Of a stretch of 64,000 bases of DNA, positions 56,825 to 64,000 are shown one piece after another. Location: NCBI GenBank assembly GCA_021521415.1, contig JAIQDT010000168.1, positions 1 to 64,000 on the forward strand. The letters are read 5' to 3'. The notes beneath the pieces are model-generated. The model did no database searches, was not told the DNA's origin, and worked only from the letters and a program-made list of their open reading frames with translations. Both the position numbers and the translations under genes were made by a program. This stretch comes from Bidens hawaiensis. Taxonomy: Eukaryota > Streptophyta > Magnoliopsida > Asterales > Asteraceae. Within the stretch, counting starts at the first letter, position 1. Each line of letters begins with the position of its first letter.

Positions 56825-58272
56825 CGAGAATCAGTAAAAGGTAATAATTATAAAAGTAAAAATTATAAAATTATCACTTAAGAAATTAATAAGAAAATTA
56901 AATTTAATATGATTTAAAATTTAAAAATTTAATATGTCATTCGTTAAAGAATTAGTCTGATTCGTTACAAAGTTTATATCGAATTAGCTAATTCGCTATC
57001 AAGGAAGTTATAAACAAATTATAAATAGCGAATTACTTTTGAAAGTTGACGAATTGAGAACTAGTTCATTATAATATAACAACTAATTCGTTAAAATTTT
57101 ACGAATACACATCTAATTCGTTAATAAATGATTCGCTAATCTAGTTCGTGTGTCTTACTTAATGGATTGGACACGAATGGGTTCCAATTCGCTAAGTATA
57201 ACGAATGGCTATTACAGCTTATCCTTTGACTTTTGTGGTCAAGGTCAAAATTCACCAAGAACACCAGAAGTCAAGCTAACAAATTGAAAATCGATTACCT
57301 ATAATTATCGAAGGATCATAAAGGTCTCGGAAACTCTTTACAATTCAAATGGTAACGATTTGAGGGTTCAAATCATGGAATACAAGTATTAACTTAGGGT
57401 TTAAACAAAATATAAAAACCCGATAAAACCATACACAATCAACCCATCAATTCAGTAATTAAAACATGATTGAAGAACACCATTGTTCTCGGAAATACAT
57501 TCCGATAATTATAGTAACAGATTCATGGTCCGATACAACCTATACATTAAAGTTCAAAGATAACTTAAACACCCGATAACAAAACCTCAGAATCAACCCA
57601 TCAAACCCTTATAATATTTGACGAAAATGATTGCGTTATAATCAGGCATACCTTAGAAGCTCAAAGATATGATCAGAAATTGATTTAATGAAGATCGAAT
57701 TTTCTGAGAAAAAATGGCCAGAGTAACTTTGCTAGTAACAAAGAAGAAGGTGAATAGTGTGACGAACCACCTACACATTTCCCTATATAGTCTGACATAA
57801 CACGCTTTCCAAGGTAACGAATCAGACGATTCGTTTGAATTTTGAATTAACGAATCACTTGATTCGTTAAATTCATTAAATACGTGTCATAATAAATTAA
57901 GTTTAATTCGTGGTTAGTTCATTAAATATGCATAACGAATTGGATGTGTTTCGTTACAGAGTGCGGAAGCGAATTAGGGGAACGAACTAGGATGTATTTC
58001 TTTAAAAACAGCCTAAATCGTTATCCATAATTAAGAAATCATACCATTATTTAATTTTAAATAAACAAATGAATGAACTAATATGAATTAATTAATCAAT
58101 AAAATTAATAAATAAAAGAATTTATTAAATAACTCATTTAAATTAAAGAAATTACCGAGATCCCATACCTCGATAACTGAATTCCTTAAATCCGTTTCAC
58201 GTTTTGAAAAACGATAACTTAAAAGAATTAAATAATCATCAATAATATCAGAGCAGGAGCTGCTCCCGGTAC
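56825..58272. repeat. AT-rich non-coding stretch with AACGAATC/GATTCGTT hairpins
   Basis: No gene was seen. Palindromic motifs resemble those at 53,477-53,651. Two perfect hairpins are AACGAATC (57,816-57,823) with GATTCGTT (57,828-57,835), and TTAACGAATC (57,847-57,856) with GATTCGTTAA (57,861-57,870). Scattered copies occur at 56,935-57,210. It lies upstream of K on the minus strand and is cut by element I at 58,273. Confidence 0.6.
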
Positions 58273-61200
58273 TGTAACACCCTGTAACCGCAGCGGAAAC
58301 GTAAACGGGGATGCAACAGACACGTCTGATATCAACAGCATTGCTTATAAAGAAAACACCACTACATTAATTTACACCAAATTACATTGTTCCGAGTTTA
58401 GTTACCGTCTAGGCGTTAGCACATAAGTTTTACCAACAGTACATTAACATATTTAATACAATAAGATCATTAACCTTCCACAAAAAGCACGCATCGTCAA
58501 GCATGTAGCAATTAATCCAGTCTGGGGGTACCTAGAAAGCATGTAAAGAAAACGGGTCAACTACGAATAGTTGTGAGTTTCACTAATTTAAATAACATTG
58601 ACAAATCATTATAATAATCATATATTAGCGATGTAATTATGCTAAGCCCACAAGTGAAACCTCTGACTATTCACATACAACCCCGTGGCATACTCCGCCC
58701 ACGAACCTGCCCCAAACCGCTATGCCTAACATTACATAGCAAAATAAATAACAACAAAATAGACATGTGCAACTGGCTGGGAAACATCAGCAAATCCATG
58801 ACGGACCAGTTGGGTTTGTCAGACCAATAGTACTATTCACACTCTACCGGCTTTTAGCTAATCACTCGTGTTACGGGGCCTTACAATGTTAGCAACTCAG
58901 ACAATTACCATCTTAGTACATTTCCGTACGATTCCCGTACAATAAAATATATATAAATTCACGCAAATCCATGCGTTCAGTATGTACTTAAACATTTTAA
59001 TAGTAACATGCTTTCCGCCCCGGGAAAATATTTAAAAACAATTCAGAAAAAGGGGCTCGTGAAACTCACCTTATCGCAAGCAAGTAGGTAACACAGTACG
59101 CTGCTACTAATCCGGATCTGTAATACGATCCCTAAGTTTGTTACTATACAATCACTATTAATATAACTTTAACCGTGTTAACCGGTACATCTGGGGACAC
59201 TGTTAACCCAGTACTGTAACCGTTCCGGGGGCAATATTAACCCAGAAACACTTCTCCGGACTCAGATTGTGATATCGTTTAGAGTTCAATAGTTAAAATT
59301 ACTATTAGTTCATTTTCCCCGTTTCGCGTGCCTAGCACGGTTATCCGTTTTTACGTTTCAAAAATGAGTTTGGTCACACACGACCCGAAAATAGTTGTTG
59401 AATGATAATTTAATTAAAGTTGTGAAATTAGAGCTTGGTTTAGACTCCCCGATTGGCCGCGGGACCCGTTTCCGTCTTTAGTGTACCGGAAACTGTTAAA
59501 TCGGATAAAATTACTCAAATCATCCGAATTATTTTCGGATGATTTATTTTTACTTGTTTAACTCAATTATATGAAAATAGTTCAATTTTAGGGTTTTTAT
59601 ACACCCATCAACTCGTTTAGGCGAACTTTACCGGTTTACGCGTTTTAAACTTTAAAAGTTTGTTTTTATTTTCTTTTTTAGCACAAATAATTATCCGTTT
59701 AATCTTGGATCTTGAAATTTTGCACAAATCACTTTTTGACAGTGGGGAATTTTATAAAAATATTTCCAGAATTAATTTTTATATTTAAAATTTATTTATC
59801 TATTTTTAAACACCATTTAAACACTAAATAAGTCGTAAATACCAAACGACCTTAGAAAAATCCCAAATATTTCCTGGATGACACCTGCCATCCACATAGT
59901 CCCCTGTAATTTTTCCAGAACCAAAATCTCTTTTTACATGCCATTTTCACTAAAACCGAGCTAGAAAACCCTAGAACTCGTTTAACCGAAAAGCCTACTT
60001 AGACTTCTCCAACTGACCTAGAATTTTGTGTGTCACTTTTACATGTTATACAAAGCTTATCTGGAATTTTCCAGAATTTTTCATGATATTTAACTATTTT
60101 TCACCATTTTTAGCCAAAACCGAGCATTAAATTCACCAAATATTCATCCTTTGTCCAAAAATTACCAAATTTTCCCAGATCTCATATTTTCATGTGTAGA
60201 TCATCTCTGTGAAATTTAGTATCCTAACTCTAAACGTACCACAATCTGTCCAAAACACTCATAAACGAACATAAACCGAATATACCTTTTGTTTTCCGCC
60301 ACTACAAGCTACAAACTCGTCTTTCCGCCTTATCTACCACTAAATACAGAACCTACAACCAACATACCACAATACCAAGCAAGTTACACTCACCATCAAG
60401 CCTCTTACACTATAGATTCGGTTATTGTTTCAAAACTAAAGTTTAAACCGTAAAAATTCGTTTTTGGTTCGTTTAACTCCTTTCTTGGACCAAGATCCCT
60501 TGTATAACCCGTATACATCACTTGATCATGCAAGAATCGGTTTCATCTCGGGTTTTCACCCTTTTTCACTTGAAACCTCATTTTCTTGCAAATAACTCAA
60601 GAAAAGAAGATGGAAACGTAAATAACTCGATCTTTACCTTGTTTTTCTTGCTCCAAATCTCGGTTTTTAGTTCATGAAGTGGAGAGAAAATGGGATCTTG
60701 TAATGGTTGGTTTTTAAAAAAAAAAATGATAAGGCAAGGGGTATATACCCCAAGCCGATCGGAACTCAAAGGGAGGTGGGGTGGGACCCACCTTTCCATT
60801 TCTTGCCACACATTTGGATTTTGGAAATCCGGATAATGTTTTGGATAATCTGGTTCAGTTCGTTTTTCGGTTAAATGTTTAATTTAACTTAAAACGAGGC
60901 TAAAACGGTCGTTTTCGGCTTAAAAATGAAATTTTATATTAAACCAATTTAAAAACTTTAAAAACTTAAACCATGACATTTATTAACTTAAAACATCATA
61001 TTATTAATAATTGCGTAACTTTTTCGGCTTGATCGATCGTCTCTTGCTCGGTTGGGTATTAAAGGTTTTGTTTAACGTACCGACGTACCATTAAATCGAA
61101 AATTCTTTTTATGTGCTTTAATTCACTTATCCCGAAGCTTTAATACTTCGTAAACATCACTAAATATCATATATCTCGTCTATTATGTAATCCTCGATTC

Positions 61201-61390
61201 GTTCGGGCTTCAATAACCGTTAATCGGTTAATCGTATTTCCAATACGATTAACTGTATAATCGAGTATAATCCGTACTGTGAATCATACATACTCTTATA
61301 AACGCATTATAATTCATATATTCATTATTAAATAACACATAGATAGTATATACCGGTTAGGGTATACCTGATTTTGCCGGAATCGTTACA
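58273..61390 (-). repeat. 3' LTR of element I
   Basis: This 3,118-bp LTR begins TGTAACACCC and ends GAATCGTTACA on the plus strand, the reverse complement of the B-family LTR ends. Open frames inside show no protein features. Confidence 0.88.
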
Positions 61391-61400
61391 TTCTCCCCCC
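61391..61400 (-). other. Polypurine tract of element I
   Basis: The plus strand reads TTCTCCCCCC, that is GGGGGGAGAA on the element strand, directly against the LTR. Confidence 0.8.
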
Positions 61401-61427
61401 GTAAAAGAAATTTCGTGCTCGAAATTT

Positions 61428-64000
61428 TTACGCGTCGACTAATTCCTTTTGAGGAAATAGGTAGGGGTATTTCTTCTGGAATTCGTCCTTTCGTTCCCAT
61501 GTATATTCTGGGCCTCGTTGCGAATTCCATCTAACTTTGACCAACGAAATCTTATTGTCTCTAAGTTGCTTGATTTTCCCGTCTACTATTTCTATGGGTT
61601 CCTCTACGAAATTGAGCTTATCACTTATTTGGACACTCTCTAAAGGTAACACCGACGTCTCATCCGCCAGACATCTTTTCAAGTTCGATACGTGAAACGT
61701 TGTGAACTGCACTCAGTTCATCGGGTAGTTCTAATCGGTATGCTACGGGATCGATTTTTGCAGTAATATGGAATGGTCCAATATATCTCGGGGCTAACTT
61801 CCCCGCCTTTCCAAATCTGACTACACCCTTCCAAGGTGATACCTTCAAATACACTTTATCACCTTTCTCAAACGACAACGGTTTTCTACGGGTATCGGCA
61901 TAACTCTTCTGCCGATCCCGCGCGGCCTTCAGATTGTTCCTAATTTCAAGGATTTTGCTGGTCGTTTCCTGGACCAGGTCTGATCTAATAACCTGAGTAT
62001 CGCCCACTTCAGTCCAGCAGAGTGGTGAACGGCACTTCCGACCATACAATGCTTCGTAAGGCGCTGCCTTTATACTGCTATGGTAACTGTTATTATAGGA
62101 AAATTCAACGAGTGGGAGATGTTGATCCCAATTTCCCTTAAAATCCAGTACGCATGCACGAAGCAAATCCTCCAGGGTTTGGATGGTCCTCTCAGACTGA
62201 CCATCGGTTTGAGGGTGGTAAGCTGTGCTTAGATCAATACGCGTTCCCAGCGCTTCTTGCACAGCTTGCCAAAGATTGGAGGTGAAATGGCTATCCCGAT
62301 TGGATATGATTGAGATGGGTATCTCATGACGAGACACAATTTCATTTATATAAATCTTCGCAAGTCTCTCAGTGTTCTAATTATTCCTAATCGGGATAAA
62401 ATGTGCCGATTTGGTTAATCGATCCACGATTACCCAAATTGCATCATGTCCTCGAGACGTCTTAGGGAGATGTGTCACAAAATCCATCGTGATTTGCTCC
62501 CACTTCCATTCGGGAATTTCCGGTTGTTGTAACATCCCCGAGGGTTTCTGGTGCTCCGCCTTAACTCTCGCACAAGTCGTACACTTACCGACAATGTTGC
62601 TATATCCTTTTTCATACCCGGCCACCAGTAGAACTCCTTCACATCCTTGTACATCTTATCCGATCCCGGATGTATGGAATATTTCGATCTATGCGCTTCG
62701 TCCATGATTAATTCACGAAGGTCATGGAGGGTCGGGATCCAAACCCTATTTTTGAAATAGAGAATTTCGTCCACGCGCTGTTCGAAATTCTTCTTATTGC
62801 CGTAAAGTCCCTCTTTTTCCAATTGTTCCTCTTTCAACACCTCACGTTGAGCGACTCGAATCAGGTCCGAAAGGTTCGACTGGACTATCATTCTCAGCGC
62901 TCGCACTCGCAATGGCTTAACCCGATCTTTCCTACTCAAGGCATCGGCTACGACGTTAGCCTTGCCAGGGTGATAACGGATGTCACAGTCATAATCGCTT
63001 AACAACTCGACCCATCTTCGTTGCCTCATATTAAGTTCTTTCTGATCGAATATGTGCTGCAAACTCTTATGATCGGTGAAGATGGTGCACTTCGTACCGT
63101 AGAGGTAATGTCTCCAGATTTTAAGTGCGAAGATAACCGCTCCCAGTTCTAAGTCGTGAGTAGTGTAATTTTTTTCGTGTACTTTTAACTGTCGGGAAGC
63201 ATAGGCTATAACCTTATTATTCTGCATTAACACGCATCCTAGCCCTCTACGCGATGCGTCACAATACGCGATAAAACCATCGTCTCCATCGGGGAGACTT
63301 AAAATCGGCGCTTGGCACAATTTTTGCTTTAACGTTTGAAACGCCGTTTCTTGCTCTTCTCCCCATTCATACTTTCGATCCTTTTTAGTCAGGAGAGTTA
63401 AAGGTTGGGCGATGCTGGAAAAGTTCTCTATAAATCGACGATAATATCCAGCTAAGCCTAAGAATTGGCGGATTTTCTTTGGCGATTTAGGCGCTTGCCA
63501 ATTCTTAATTGCTTCAACCTTACTCGGATCAACGTGTATTCCTTGATGGTTTACGACGTGACCGAGGAATTGCACTTCTTGTAACCAGAAGTTACACTTG
63601 GAGAATTTTGCATACAACTTCTCCTGATTCAGAAGCTCTAAAATTATTCTTATGTGTTGCTCGTGCTCTTCTTTACTTTTCGAGTAGATCAAAATATCTT
63701 CAATAAACACGATGACGAATTTGTCGAGGTAGGGTTTACAGACTCGATTCATGAGGTCCATGAACACTGCCGGCGCATTTGTTAGTCCGAAAGTCATAAC
63801 TAAGAACTCGTAATGGCCGTAGCGAGTCCGGAATTCGGTTTTTGGGATATCTTCTTCCTGAATTCTAACCTGATGGTATCCCGATCTAAGATCGATTTTT
63901 GAGAAATAGCTCGCACCTTGCAGCTGGTTAAACAGATCATCAATTCGGGGAAGAGGGTACCTATTTTTTATTGTTAACTTGTTCAACTCTCTGTAATCAA
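61428..64000 (-). pseudogene. pol: Pol of element I, frameshifted and catalytically altered
   Basis: The frame is open from the window edge (YRELNK) through RT, RNase H ([21 protein letters not shown]) to the integrase zinc region ([19 protein letters not shown]). One base is lost near 62,600, a TAG interrupts after IPIRNN near 62,375, and one more base is lost near 61,700. Two catalytic residues are altered: the RT box is FIED ([10 protein letters not shown]) where its relatives have FIDD, and integrase has SNRDSHF where its relatives have SDRDSHF. The end carries the GPF region and a chromodomain ([15 protein letters not shown]). This copy could not encode working RT or integrase even without the frame breaks. 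Confidence 0.9.

Larger units (their letters stand above)
58273..64000 (-). mobile_element. Element I: gypsy element of the B family, cut by window edge
   Basis: A minus-oriented element with a complete 3' LTR, polypurine tract and most of pol; its 5' part lies beyond 64,000. LTR ends and pol are close to those of element B. Its left flank is GGTAC; the other target copy is outside the window. Confidence 0.9.

Noticed and set aside
57400..57700. Possible host-gene promoter and 5' exon upstream of K
   Set aside because: No open frame, splice-supported exon or conserved motif could be shown; it is AT-rich repeat-derived sequence as far as I can see.

Overview
This is a plant nuclear window made almost entirely of nested, mutually interrupted LTR retrotransposons; I see no ordinary host gene, tRNA, rRNA or CRISPR. 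Plant origin follows from initiator-tRNA-Met primer binding sites, chromodomain Ty3/gypsy polyproteins, 2.5-3.1 kb LTRs and Ty1/copia pols. The element families, including an uncharacterised copia-associated accessory protein, look like those I know from Asteraceae genomes (lettuce, sunflower, Tanacetum relatives); the family placement is inference from recognition, not from a search.

Layout, left to right. 1-18,045: minus-strand Ty1/copia debris (accessory ORF, RNase H, RT), invaded by a 5'-truncated minus-strand gypsy element F (3,732-9,107) and by a minus-strand copia element H (3' LTR 9,752-10,626, gag-pol 11,404-15,399, no recognisable 5' LTR). 18,046-18,217: scrap of another gypsy LTR (C). 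18,218-29,140: element A, a full-length plus-strand chromodomain gypsy element with an intact 1,486-residue Gag-Pol and two 2,608-bp LTRs in which I found one difference; its flanks do not match each other. 29,141-39,266: element B, plus strand, missing the left two thirds of its 5' LTR, with an extra ORF before gag and a gag-pol broken by one nonsense codon. 39,267-39,913 and 52,221-53,134: the two halves of a minus-strand gypsy gag/protease (E), split by 39,914-52,220: element D, a decayed relative of B with the same extra ORF. 53,992-56,824: a second, larger copy of the accessory ORF family (K) between hairpin-rich non-coding stretches. 58,273-64,000: a minus-strand relative of B (element I), cut by the window edge and inactivated at RT and integrase catalytic residues.

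How the parts work together: each complete element carries LTR promoter/terminator, a primer binding site for minus-strand DNA synthesis, gag (particle), protease, RT-RNase H, integrase with chromodomain (targeting), and a polypurine tract for plus-strand priming. Only A looks possibly autonomous. Relative age from LTR comparison and nesting is A youngest, then B, then D, with E older than D.

The strongest unexplained signals are (1) hairpins in element A that share a 43-bp core but have different, internally complementary arms in each copy; (2) a conserved pre-gag ORF in B and D (acidic, then Pro/Ser-rich, then a C-terminal membrane segment), with a conserved short motif between it and gag; (3) several unrelated families that each carry their own array of short palindromes; and (4) the mismatched flanks of the near-pristine element A.
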